Source: PALSA-1006 sp041660815 (GTDB lineage: Bacteria > Pseudomonadota > Gammaproteobacteria > Burkholderiales > Gallionellaceae). From it: 64,000 nucleotides of DNA. The notes below the pieces were generated by a model. That model had not been told where the DNA came from. It saw only the letters and a program-made list of their open reading frames with translations, and made no database searches. The stretch lies in assembly GCA_041660815.1 (NCBI GenBank), contig JBAZVN010000017.1, positions 20,446-84,445 on the forward strand, read 5' to 3'. The number at the start of each line of letters is the position of its first letter. Position 1 is the stretch's first letter. Below, piece by piece: positions 18,617 to 27,178 of the stretch. The position numbers were made by a program, and so were the translations under genes.

Positions 18617-20104
18617 ATGCTGCATCCCATCACTGAATCTGATTTCAACGCACTTGCCGCACAGGGTTACAACCGCATTCCACTGGTCGCGGAAACATTT
18701 GCCGATCTCGATACACCGCTCTCCTTATATTTAAAACTCGCCAATAAACCGTTTTCCTATTTACTGGAATCGGTACAGGGCGGCGAACGCTTTGGCCGTT
18801 ATTCGTTTATAGGCCTACCGGCTGCAACCCGCATCACCGTGAGCGGCAAGCAAATTACCCTGACCACAGCCAGCCAAGAGATCACTCACGAAACCGACAA
18901 CCCCCTTAATTATATTGAAGAATATCAAGCGCAATTCAAGGTTGCGCCGCTCTCCGGCTTACCGCGCTTTACCGGCGGATTAGCGGGATATTTTGGCTAC
19001 GACACGGTGCGTTATATCGAGCCGCGTTTGGCTAAAACAGTCAAAAAAGACGTCATCGGCACCCCGGATATTTTGCTCATGCTCACCGAGCAACTCGCCG
19101 TGGTGGATAATCTTTCCGGCAAACTGACTTTCATCGTCTATGCCGATCCGGCGCAAGCGAACGCCTACAAACTGGCCCATCAGCGTTTGGAGCAACTGCA
19201 GCGCACTTTGCGCCAACCCGTCAAAATACCCGATGCACCTGCCTTGCCCGGCGTTACTGCGCAGTCGGAATTTGGCGAAGAAGCCTTTAAACAGGCCGTT
19301 GAAAAAGCCAAGCAGTACATCTTCGATGGCGACATCATGCAGGTGGTTTTAGCGCAACGCATGGTGCAACCATTTGCCGCATCACCGCTATCTTTATACC
19401 GCGCACTGCGCAGCATCAATCCCTCGCCCTACATGTTCTACTACGACATGGGCGACCATCATGTTGTCGGCTCCTCGCCGGAAATTCTGGCGCGATTGGA
19501 AGGCAACACCGTCACGGTGCGCCCCATTGCCGGCACCCGGCCACGCGGCAAAACTCAACAACAAGATGTAGCCTTAGCGGAAGAGCTGTTGGCCGATCCA
19601 AAAGAGCTCGCTGAACACCTGATGCTGATCGACTTGGGGCGTAACGACATCGGTCGCGTGGCGCAAAATGGCACCGTTAAACTCACCGACAAAATGGTGA
19701 TCGAACGTTACTCGCACGTCATGCATATCGTGTCCAATGTCGAAGCCCAACTCAAGCCGGGGCTGAGCGCGATGGATGTACTCAAAGCCACTTTTCCGGC
19801 AGGCACGGTGAGCGGCGCAGCCAAAGTACGCGCCATGGAAATCATCGACGAATTGGAGCCTTCCAAGCGCGGCATTTACGCCGGCGCAGTGGGCTATCTC
19901 GGCTTCAATGGCGATATGGATGTGGCCATCGCGCTGCGTACCGCCGTGATCAAAAATGCAACGCTCTATGTTCAAGCCGGTGCCGGCATCGTTGCCGATT
20001 CGGTAGCGGACAGCGAATGGTTAGAGACGCAAAACAAAGCGCGCGCCGTGCTACGCGCGGCGGAAATGGTACTAGACGGCTTGGATGCCAAAGTACATCG
20101 CTAA
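18617..20104 (+). CDS. trpE: Anthranilate synthase component I
   Basis: A 495-residue chorismate-utilising enzyme. The N-terminal domain carries the tryptophan feedback-site LLES motif (FSYLLESVQGG) and the C-terminal chorismate-binding domain holds GDIMQVVLAQR, GSSPEILARL, PIAGTRPRG and GAVGYLGFNGDMD. It makes anthranilate from chorismate using ammonia from TrpG. Start ATG 18617 with CCGGAG upstream. First gene of a trpEGD cluster. Confidence 0.97.
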   Translation: MLHPITESDFNALAAQGYNRIPLVAETFADLDTPLSLYLKLANKPFSYLLESVQGGERFGRYSFIGLPAATRITVSGKQITLTTASQEITHETDNPLNYIEEYQAQFKVAPLSGLPRFTGGLAGYFGYDTVRYIEPRLAKTVKKDVIGTPDILLMLTEQLAVVDNLSGKLTFIVYADPAQANAYKLAHQRLEQLQRTLRQPVKIPDAPALPGVTAQSEFGEEAFKQAVEKAKQYIFDGDIMQVVLAQRMVQPFAASPLSLYRALRSINPSPYMFYYDMGDHHVVGSSPEILARLEGNTVTVRPIAGTRPRGKTQQQDVALAEELLADPKELAEHLMLIDLGRNDIGRVAQNGTVKLTDKMVIERYSHVMHIVSNVEAQLKPGLSAMDVLKATFPAGTVSGAAKVRAMEIIDELEPSKRGIYAGAVGYLGFNGDMDVAIALRTAVIKNATLYVQAGAGIVADSVADSEWLETQNKARAVLRAAEMVLDGLDAKVHR

Positions 20105-20116
20105 GAGGAAACTAAT

Positions 20117-20686
20117 ATGCTGTTAATGATAGATAACTATGATTCCTTCACCTACAACCTGGTGCAATATTTTGCCGAGTTGGGGGCCGAGGTGGTGGTG
20201 CATCGCAATGATGAAATTTCCATCGCCGAAATTGAAAAATTAAATCCGCAACATATCGTTGTATCACCAGGCCCGTGCACGCCCAATGAAGCGGGTATTT
20301 CAGTGGCGGCAATCACTCACTTCGCCGGAAAAATTCCGCTGCTGGGCGTGTGTCTGGGGCACCAAAGTATCGGCCAAGCTTTCGGCGGCAAGATTATTCA
20401 CGCCAAAACGTTGATGCACGGAAAAACATCATTAATTCATCATGTTAGCAATAGCGTATTCACCGGATTGCCCAATCCGTTTACCGCCACCCGCTATCAT
20501 TCGCTGGTGATCGAACGTGAATCATTGCCCGATTGTCTGGAAGTGACCGCCTGGACTGATGACGGCGAAATCATGGGCGTACGCCACAAAACGTTGGCCG
20601 TGCATGGTGTGCAATTTCACCCCGAATCCATCTTGACTGAACACGGTCACGACATGTTGAAAAACTTTCTGGAAGGAAAAAAATAA
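20117..20686 (+). CDS. trpG: Anthranilate synthase component II (glutamine amidotransferase)
   Basis: A 189-residue class I glutamine amidotransferase: MLLMIDNYDSFTYNLVQYF at the start, oxyanion-hole SPGPCTPNEAG, nucleophile Cys in GVCLGHQSIGQ (about residue 79) and the His-Glu pair in VQFHPESILTEHG. It supplies ammonia to TrpE; many such subunits also serve PabB in folate synthesis. Twelve bases separate it from trpE and two from trpD. Confidence 0.96.
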   Translation: MLLMIDNYDSFTYNLVQYFAELGAEVVVHRNDEISIAEIEKLNPQHIVVSPGPCTPNEAGISVAAITHFAGKIPLLGVCLGHQSIGQAFGGKIIHAKTLMHGKTSLIHHVSNSVFTGLPNPFTATRYHSLVIERESLPDCLEVTAWTDDGEIMGVRHKTLAVHGVQFHPESILTEHGHDMLKNFLEGKK

Positions 20687-20688
20687 TC

Positions 20689-21714
20689 ATGATCACGCCA
20701 CAACAAGCTCTGGTTCGCCTGATTGAACAGCGCGAAATTTTTTACGATGAAATGTTGTCACTAATGCGCCAGATTATGGGCGGAGAAGTTACACCCACCA
20801 TGATCGCGGCCATTCTGGTGGGCTTGCGCGTCAAAAAAGAAACCATCGGCGAAATTTCTGCCGCCGCGTTTGTGATGCGTGAATTTGCCACCCAAGTCCC
20901 CGTCACCCAACGCGATTTTCTAGTGGATACCTGTGGCACGGGCGGCGACGCCGCACACACCTTTAATATCTCCACGGCCAGCGCCTTTGTCGCGGCTGCA
21001 GCCGGGGCGCGAGTGGCCAAGCATGGCGGACGCTCGGTATCCTCCACCTGCGGCTCCGCCGATGTATTGGAAGCGCTTGGCGTCAATCTAAATTTGACAC
21101 CCGAACTGGTCGGCAAAAGTATCGACCAAATCGGCATTGGCTTCATGTTTGCGCCCAACTTTCACGGCGCAATGAAACATGCCGCACCGGTACGCCGCGA
21201 GTTAGGCGTACGCACCTTGTTTAATGTGCTGGGCCCGCTAACCAACCCAGCCGCTGCAGACAATCAGGTGATGGGCGTATTTCATCCCGATTTGGTGGGT
21301 ATACAAGCGCGCGTATTGCAGCGTCTCGGCAGCCGTCATGTTCTAATCGTTCACGGCAGCGATGGCTTGGACGAAATCACCCTCAGCGGGATGTCATACA
21401 TCGCTGAATTAAAAGATGGCGAAGTTAAAGAATTTACCGTGACGCCGGAGGAGTTTGGATTAAAGTCAGCCCCGCTAACCGACATTCGCGTCAGCAATGT
21501 GGCGGATGCCAAAGCCATGTTATTGGGAGTACTGGATAATCAGCCGGGTGCCGCGCGGGATATTGTGCTGCTCAATGCGGGCGCGGCAATTTATGCGGCG
21601 GGAGTGGCGGATTCGCTGGCGCATGGAATTCAGAAAGCCGGGGAAACCATTGCCAGCGGTGCGGCGAAAAACAAGCTGCTGCAATTGGTGGAAATAAGCA
21701 ACGCAACAGACTGA
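20689..21714 (+). CDS. trpD: Anthranilate phosphoribosyltransferase
   Basis: A 341-residue enzyme with the family signature CGTGGDAAHTFNIST (PRPP-binding loop), KHGGRSVSSTCGSADVLEALG and FAPNFHGAMKHAAPVRRELG. It joins anthranilate to PRPP, the second tryptophan step. In most betaproteobacteria trpC follows directly; here the convergent gene prfA begins 10 bases after the trpD stop, so trpC must lie elsewhere. Confidence 0.97.
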   Translation: MITPQQALVRLIEQREIFYDEMLSLMRQIMGGEVTPTMIAAILVGLRVKKETIGEISAAAFVMREFATQVPVTQRDFLVDTCGTGGDAAHTFNISTASAFVAAAAGARVAKHGGRSVSSTCGSADVLEALGVNLNLTPELVGKSIDQIGIGFMFAPNFHGAMKHAAPVRRELGVRTLFNVLGPLTNPAAADNQVMGVFHPDLVGIQARVLQRLGSRHVLIVHGSDGLDEITLSGMSYIAELKDGEVKEFTVTPEEFGLKSAPLTDIRVSNVADAKAMLLGVLDNQPGAARDIVLLNAGAAIYAAGVADSLAHGIQKAGETIASGAAKNKLLQLVEISNATD

Positions 21715-21723
21715 TTTAATAGG

Positions 21724-22800
21724 TTAATCCGCCAGTGCAGACAACTGCTCGGCCTGATACTCGGCCATCAGCGCGTTAGTTAATTCGCTGATATCCCCAT
21801 CCATGATGTGATCCATTTTGTATAGCGTCAGATTGATACGGTGATCGGTCACGCGCCCCTGCGGGAAATTGTAGGTGCGGATGCGCTCGGAACGGTCTCC
21901 GCTACCCACCAATGACTTGCGCTCGGCGGCCAACTTGCTGTGCGCTTCGTTCTCTTGCTTGCCTTTGATACGCGCCGCCAACACCCGCAGCGCCTGCGCT
22001 TTATTCTGATGCTGGGAACGACCATCCTGACATTCAACGACCGTACCGGTGGGTAAATGCGTGATCCGCACCGCAGAGTCCGTCTTGTTAATATGCTGTC
22101 CACCCGCACCGCTGGCGCGGAAGGTATCGATACGCAAATCGGCCGGATTCAACTCCACTTCACCCACCTCATCCGCTTCCGGCAAGATCGCCACGGTGCA
22201 GGCGGACGTATGAATACGCCCCTGTGTTTCAGTAGCGGGCACGCGCTGCACGCGATGCGCACCCGATTCAAATTTCAATACGGAATAAGCGCCCTGCCCG
22301 ACGAGGCGCGCAATAACTTCTTTGTAGCCGCCCTTTTCGCCCAAACTTTCGGAAATGATTTCCACCTGCCAACGCTTGCGCTCCGCAAAGCGCAAATACA
22401 TGCGAAAAATATCGCCCGCAAAAATGGCCGCCTCGTCGCCCCCGGTTCCGGCACGCACCTCTAAAAACACATTGCGTTCATCGTTGGGATCTTTGGGTAA
22501 CAATTGTTTTTGCAATTCGACTTCGAGCTGCTCCATGCGCTCCCGTGCGGATTTAATCTCCGCCTCGGCAAACTCGCGCATCTCCGGATCGCCCGCCATT
22601 TCCTGAGCGGTAGCAACATCCGCCTCGCACGCCTGATGCGCGTGATACAACTCAACCACCGGCTCAATTTCATTGCGCTCGCGATTTAACTTGCGATAGG
22701 CATCCATATCGCGCGTGGCATCTTCGCTGCTCAACAAGCGCGTGACTTCGTCCAGACGCTCGGCAAGCTGGGCTAATTTGGAGGAAATACTGGGTTTCAT
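21724..22800 (-). CDS. prfA: Peptide chain release factor 1
   Basis: A 358-residue class I release factor. The GGQ peptidyl-hydrolysis motif lies in ASGAGGQHINKTDSAVR (about residue 235), and the stop-codon region contains the PAT tripeptide of RF1 (VQRVPATETQGR), which separates it from RF2. It reads UAA and UAG. It overlaps hemA by 4 bases (ATGA), the common hemA-prfA arrangement. Confidence 0.97.
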   Translation of the reverse strand: MKPSISSKLAQLAERLDEVTRLLSSEDATRDMDAYRKLNRERNEIEPVVELYHAHQACEADVATAQEMAGDPEMREFAEAEIKSARERMEQLEVELQKQLLPKDPNDERNVFLEVRAGTGGDEAAIFAGDIFRMYLRFAERKRWQVEIISESLGEKGGYKEVIARLVGQGAYSVLKFESGAHRVQRVPATETQGRIHTSACTVAILPEADEVGEVELNPADLRIDTFRASGAGGQHINKTDSAVRITHLPTGTVVECQDGRSQHQNKAQALRVLAARIKGKQENEAHSKLAAERKSLVGSGDRSERIRTYNFPQGRVTDHRINLTLYKMDHIMDGDISELTNALMAEYQAEQLSALAD

Positions 22801-24050
22801 TCGGGAGTATGCAAGTGATAAATACGCTGTACCGCATCGAGCAAAGCCTCGCGCTCATTGGCTTGGGCCTGATTTAAAGTTTGTGTAGGCGCATGTAAAA
22901 ATTTATTGGTCAGTGAATTACCGAAGGATTCCAGCACCTTTTCCGGCGCCTCGCCTTTGGCCAGCAGACGCAGGGCTTTTTCCATTTCAGTACGGCGTTG
23001 ACGCTCGGCGTGATCGCGCAGGGTACGAATCGTCGGCACCACGCCGCGTGATTCCATCCAGTGAATAAACTCATTTACGCCGGATTCGATAATCACTTCC
23101 GCTTCTTTCACCGCGCCCTGACGCGCATCCAAGCCGTCGCGCACCACTTCCGAAAGATCATCCACGGTATACAGAAACACATCGTCCAGCTCGGCCACTT
23201 CTTTTTCCACATCGCGCGGCACCGCCAAATCGACAATGAATAGGGGACGGTGTTTGCGCGCCTTAAGAGCGCGCTCCACCATGCCTTTACCCAGGATCGG
23301 CAGTGTACTGGCGGTACAGGTAACGATGATGTCGTGCAGCGCCAATTGATCCGGCAACTCGGTCAGCGTAATCGCGTGGCCATTAATGCGCCGCGCCAAA
23401 GTTTGTGCGCGCTCCAGCGTGCGGTTAGCCACGGTAATGTGTTTGGGGCTGCGCGCAGCAAAATGCACCGCGTTCAATTCAATCATTTCGCCGGCACCGA
23501 TAAACAACACGCGCTGATCTTCGATACCGGGAAAAATACGCTCGGCCAATTTAACTGCCGCCGCCGCCATCGAAACCAAATTCGCGCCGATTTCGGTTTG
23601 CGTGCGCACATCCTTGGCAACCGAAAAAGTACGCTGAAATAGCTTATGCAGCAAAAATCCCAAGGTGCCCGCCTGCTCGGCGTAACGTACCGCCTGCTTC
23701 ATCTGCCCCAGAATTTGCGGCTCGCCCAACACCATAGAATCCAGACCGCTGGCGACGCGAAACGCGTGTTTTACGGCCTGATCTTGCGATAATTGGTAGA
23801 TATACGGGGCAATTTCAGAGGCTGACAAATTATGATACGACGCCAACCATTCAATGGCTTGATCCGGGACATTGGTGCTGCAATACACTTCGGTGCGATT
23901 ACAGGTGGATAAAATCGTGGCTTCTTTAATCGCACTATTGCCGACCAAATCGCGCAACGCCGGCTCCATCGTATCCACGTTGAACGCAATTTGCTCCCGA
24001 ACGGCAAGCGGTGCGGTTTGATGGTTAATCCCAAAAGCGAATAAATGCAT
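22797..24050 (-). CDS. hemA: Glutamyl-tRNA reductase
   Basis: A 417-residue HemA: N-terminal catalytic domain with STCNRTEVYCS (catalytic Cys, about residue 50) and HAFRVASGLDSMVLGEPQILG, NADPH-binding domain (VLFIGAGEMIEL), and a C-terminal dimerisation helix. It reduces glutamyl-tRNA to glutamate-1-semialdehyde, the first committed step of tetrapyrrole synthesis. The product starts MHLFAFGINHQTAPL. It overlaps prfA, so the two are probably co-expressed. Confidence 0.97.
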   Translation of the reverse strand: MHLFAFGINHQTAPLAVREQIAFNVDTMEPALRDLVGNSAIKEATILSTCNRTEVYCSTNVPDQAIEWLASYHNLSASEIAPYIYQLSQDQAVKHAFRVASGLDSMVLGEPQILGQMKQAVRYAEQAGTLGFLLHKLFQRTFSVAKDVRTQTEIGANLVSMAAAAVKLAERIFPGIEDQRVLFIGAGEMIELNAVHFAARSPKHITVANRTLERAQTLARRINGHAITLTELPDQLALHDIIVTCTASTLPILGKGMVERALKARKHRPLFIVDLAVPRDVEKEVAELDDVFLYTVDDLSEVVRDGLDARQGAVKEAEVIIESGVNEFIHWMESRGVVPTIRTLRDHAERQRRTEMEKALRLLAKGEAPEKVLESFGNSLTNKFLHAPTQTLNQAQANEREALLDAVQRIYHLHTPE

Positions 24051-24141
24051 GCGGCGGTGGCTGGAAAGCGGGTTAATTTAAGGGCGCGGATTATAGCTTT
24101 AATCGGGCAAGCTACAAAATTTGCCTTACATTTTATAAATG

Positions 24142-24621
24142 CTAGCGCCTCAGATGCTGCAACAACCCTTGCGCGGCATCCTCCACCATATCCAACACCC
24201 GCTCAAAACCATCCGCCCCGCCATAATAAGGATCGGGCACTTCACGCTCCTGATGGTTTTGCGCAAACTCCAGAAATAAACCCAAATGGCTTCGGGCATC
24301 CGCCGGACGCAAGCGCTGCAAAATAGCCAAATTCGCTTCATCCATTGCCAACATATAATCAAAACGCGAAAAATCTTGCGCTTCAACTTGGCGTCCACGC
24401 AGCCGACTCATGTCATAACCGCGCCGCAAAGCAGCTCGCTGAGTGCGTCCATCCGGCGCATCGCCAATGTGATAATCGTGCGTACCCGCAGAATCAATAT
24501 GAATGTTCTCGCTCAGCCCTGCCTGCTCGACATAATGTCGAAACACAGCTTCAGCCGTTGGCGAACGGCAAATATTGCCCATACAAACAAAGACAACACC
24601 AATTTTATTGTTTTCTTTCAT
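24142..24621 (-). CDS. Low-molecular-weight protein-tyrosine phosphatase
   Basis: A 159-residue phosphatase with the P-loop CMGNICRS (C-x5-R, Cys about residue 13) and the general-acid DPYYGG motif near residue 130. Enzymes of this family dephosphorylate tyrosine kinases of capsule/exopolysaccharide export or other phosphotyrosyl proteins. There is no adjacent kinase (wzc-like) gene, so the substrate is unknown. It is the last typical chromosomal gene before the accessory island. The gap to the next gene (24622-25008) is AT-rich and I see nothing in it beyond a possible promoter for the toxin-antitoxin pair. Confidence 0.9.
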   Translation of the reverse strand: MKENNKIGVVFVCMGNICRSPTAEAVFRHYVEQAGLSENIHIDSAGTHDYHIGDAPDGRTQRAALRRGYDMSRLRGRQVEAQDFSRFDYMLAMDEANLAILQRLRPADARSHLGLFLEFAQNHQEREVPDPYYGGADGFERVLDMVEDAAQGLLQHLRR

Positions 24622-25008
24622 ATAGTTATCTAATATTAATTACTCAAAGCTGGCAAATTATTGTTGATTTATTACCTTTAATAATCAATATGTTACGCAT
24701 TGATTTTGGAGTGGAATTCTCCATATTCGCGGCATTCTTAATTCTACGTGAGAAATGCACCGCCTTGAAAATCACCTTCTTTCAAGGCTCGTGCTATAAA
24801 TCATCATTGTTCAGCGTCCGCTTCACGGCACAGAATATTAATGCACAATCGGCTTCGTGGACGTTGGAGACATGCAGATTTTGCAAATTTTGTTAAACTC
24901 ATCGTCAAATAAAAGTCACTAAGTGACCGCATGAAAAGTTTCTCCATTGCGGACTTTCACATGATGGTTTTAAGTTGAAATTGATTGCACTAGGTGCTAC
25001 GATTTGAC

Positions 25009-25410
25009 ATGTCGAAAAAACTCTTAACTCCTGAAGTTAAAAAGCAATCAAAGCCAGATCGAGCCTTTAAAACTGCTTGGTTTGCTAAAGAGGCTCGCAA
25101 AGCAAAGATCATCGATGAGGATCTTTGTCGAGCCATGAGGCACGTGATGACTGGACAAGCAGATGATCTCGGAGGGGGTGTTTATAAGAAACGGTTGAAT
25201 GAAAATCTGCACCGTTCAATCATCGTTGCCAAGGCTGGTCGTCACTGGATTTTTGCATACCTATATGCAAAAAAGGATCGTGAAAATATTGCCTCTGATG
25301 AATTAGTAGCCTTCAAAAAACTAGCAAAGGATTACAGCTCCGCAACAGATACTTATATTGCGGATCAATTACAAGGAAACGACTTAGTGGAGATCTGTCA
25401 TGACAACTAA
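25009..25410 (+). CDS. RelE-type toxin of a type II toxin-antitoxin pair (PF06296-like)
   Basis: About 133 residues, basic, starting MSKKLLTPEVKKQSK. The pattern FAKEARKAKI … DLCRAMRHVMTGQADDLGGGVYKKRLNE … GRHWIFAYLYAKKDRENI matches the RelE-like toxin family found beside COG2944 antitoxins. Such proteins usually cut mRNA or inhibit translation; activity here is inferred. The stop overlaps the start of the HTH gene by 11 bases. The ATG at 25009 is preferred over the upstream in-frame start at 24994. Toxin-first order is typical of this subgroup. Confidence 0.8.
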   Translation: MSKKLLTPEVKKQSKPDRAFKTAWFAKEARKAKIIDEDLCRAMRHVMTGQADDLGGGVYKKRLNENLHRSIIVAKAGRHWIFAYLYAKKDRENIASDELVAFKKLAKDYSSATDTYIADQLQGNDLVEICHDN

Positions 25411-25732
25411 ATCAACCAAAACCAAACCGAAAAGTGACGCCTTTGCTGCTATCCATAGTGCCGCCGAAGGATTACGCAAAGTCGGCGCCATCAATAAAAC
25501 CACCATGCGAGAATACGATGCCCTTTGCTTGGACTCTGTTCCCGAGTTCAATGCCAAAGACATAAAACGTCTTCGCGAACAAACACATGTCAGCCAACCT
25601 GTATTTGCTCGATATTTAAACACCAGTGAGTCGACTATTCAGAAATGGGAAACTGGTCAGAAAAAGCCAAGTGGCATGGCACTTAGGTTGCTGCATGTAA
25701 TCGAAAAACATGGGCTTGAAGTATTGGCGTAA
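25400..25732 (+). CDS. HTH-type antitoxin (COG2944/NadS-like)
   Basis: A 110-residue DNA-binding protein with a C-terminal Xre-like helix-turn-helix (LREQTHVSQPVFARYLNTSE, then STIQKWETGQKKPSG, about residues 55-95). The QKWE…G.KKPSG…LL pattern is characteristic of antitoxins partnering RelE-type toxins. It would neutralise the upstream toxin and repress the operon. The coding sequences overlap by 11 bases. The 416 bases that follow (25733-26148) hold no gene, and I found no attI or attC there. Confidence 0.82.
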   Translation: MTTKSTKTKPKSDAFAAIHSAAEGLRKVGAINKTTMREYDALCLDSVPEFNAKDIKRLREQTHVSQPVFARYLNTSESTIQKWETGQKKPSGMALRLLHVIEKHGLEVLA

Positions 25733-26148
25733 TGTCTCGTTCAAAAAGAAATATGCATATGAATGGGATTTATAAAGCGAAATTTTTCATTCCAACTGCC
25801 GGACTGCCGACAGTCGCAGCTGAGCACAATGTGTACATTGGGGACATACAACTTTTTTGAAGTGTGTGAGATGCAACGGCAAGTGCCATTACCTGAAATT
25901 CGATTATCTAGCTAAAATCAAAATGTAGGCCGAATTATCTGATAAGCTTTGATAACAAGCACAATTTTTAAGTAAGTGCTGTGTTCGCAGCAAGTAATGC
26001 TCTGTTACAATTTTTTTGATTTTTAAATCATGAAATTACAGTGTGGCAGGACATCTTATACAGAACATCAACAATATTTCTTATGCAAAAGAAGTTCTAT
26101 ATATTTAGCGTGATGCATCTATTTCTATTCTTGAGGCAATAATAAAAC

Positions 26149-27072
26149 ATGACTAACAACTCGCTTCGGGAATCCTTGCTCATTGCATCCGAGTCAGATG
26201 CGTGGCGGGTACTCGCCCAACTTCTGGATGACTCAAATTCAATATCGCATGTCGAGTTTGACCAGTGGCCATTTTTTGACTTGGTCGTTAAAGGAGACCG
26301 ATACTCTTCAACGATTCCGGCATTCTTGTTAGGTAAGCTGGCAAGACTTCAACGGGAGCTAAATACAGGCTACGGAAAATTTGTTCACGATGGAGATGCC
26401 AGAAACATAAAGAAATATGAAAAGGGGAGCTTGGAGCTTGTCTACGAAGTCAAGAAAAGTAGTACGGAAATTAAGGCAGATTTAACTGGCTTCTTAAACA
26501 AGATGGGGGAAGCACTGTCAAAACCCGGAACTCAAAAGGTTGCAGGAATAACCCTCTGCGTTTTGGCGCTCATCGTTTCAGGAAGCATCACTACCTCAAC
26601 GATTTCCAATAACAACGTCAACATTGAAATCGAGAAGCTCCACTTGCTTCAAAAGGCGCTTGAAGTCGCGCCCAGTCTCAAAGACTCTACCAAGGAATTT
26701 CAAGAGCTATTTAAAGAAATAATTTCCTCAGCATCTGATGCCAAAAGTTTATCCATCGGAAAACAGAAGTTCAATGAGGGCGAAATTGCGCAGCTATCCG
26801 AAAAGTCGCGAGGAAGAACGGAAAAGGTTGAGCTTAGCGGTGCTTATCAGGTTATGTCTGTTAGATGGTATCGGAATCACTATCTTATTGAGGTCAAAAT
26901 CGAGAACGATGAAACCGTTAGGGCGAGGGTCTTGCACAAGGAGTTTGGCCCAGAGTCCATTGACATTTTGATGAAATCGCTCACAACCCATCAAGCGGTT
27001 AAACTTTCGTTGGTTGCCACTAAGCACGAGGATGGTTATGCCAATGCTCGTGTTGTGTCCATAAATACATAA
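26149..27072 (+). CDS. Unknown single-pass membrane protein (integron-type cassette gene)
   Basis: A 307-residue protein of no family I recognise. The N-terminal 130 residues look soluble and mixed alpha/beta (VEFDQWPFFDLVVKGD…), one transmembrane segment spans about 131-152 (VAGITLCVLALIVSG), a helical stretch follows (about 155-205) and the last 80 residues (QVMSVRWYRNHYLIEVKIEN…ARVV) look like a small beta domain. The stop codon abuts an attC site (27072-27167), the normal layout of a gene cassette. No strong Shine-Dalgarno precedes the start. Function unknown; the architecture would suit a sensor or membrane effector, but that is speculation. Confidence 0.7.
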   Translation: MTNNSLRESLLIASESDAWRVLAQLLDDSNSISHVEFDQWPFFDLVVKGDRYSSTIPAFLLGKLARLQRELNTGYGKFVHDGDARNIKKYEKGSLELVYEVKKSSTEIKADLTGFLNKMGEALSKPGTQKVAGITLCVLALIVSGSITTSTISNNNVNIEIEKLHLLQKALEVAPSLKDSTKEFQELFKEIISSASDAKSLSIGKQKFNEGEIAQLSEKSRGRTEKVELSGAYQVMSVRWYRNHYLIEVKIENDETVRARVLHKEFGPESIDILMKSLTTHQAVKLSLVATKHEDGYANARVVSINT

Positions 27073-27167
27073 CCTAACGTTCGAGCGAGATTGCCGCGAA
27101 GCAACCCGCGTCAACCCGTCAGTCGAGAGGGACTGCGCAAAAGCGCGCAGCCCATTTTACGTTAGCC
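27072..27167 (+). other. attC recombination site 1 (integron cassette)
   Basis: A 96-base imperfect palindrome. The outer simple-site boxes are ACCTAAC (27072-27078) and GTTAGCC (27161-27167); CTAACG and CGTTAG pair exactly. The inner hairpin GGG(A)CTGCGC/GCGCAGCCC (27129-27153) has an unpaired A at the same relative place as in site 2. The length and the extra central segment suggest a composite of two attC sites. The next cassette gene starts 12 bases after the GTTAGCC box. Confidence 0.8.
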
Positions 27168-27178
27168 ATTTTTAGCCT

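Noticed and set aside
24345..24896. 183-codon plus-strand ORF
   Set aside because: Half of it is antisense to the clear phosphatase gene at 24142-24621; composition is unlike a real protein and no start signal is seen.
25733..26148. Search for attI or a third attC upstream of the first cassette gene
   Set aside because: No complementary box pair or hairpin with extrahelical bases was found, so the upstream boundary of the first cassette remains undefined.
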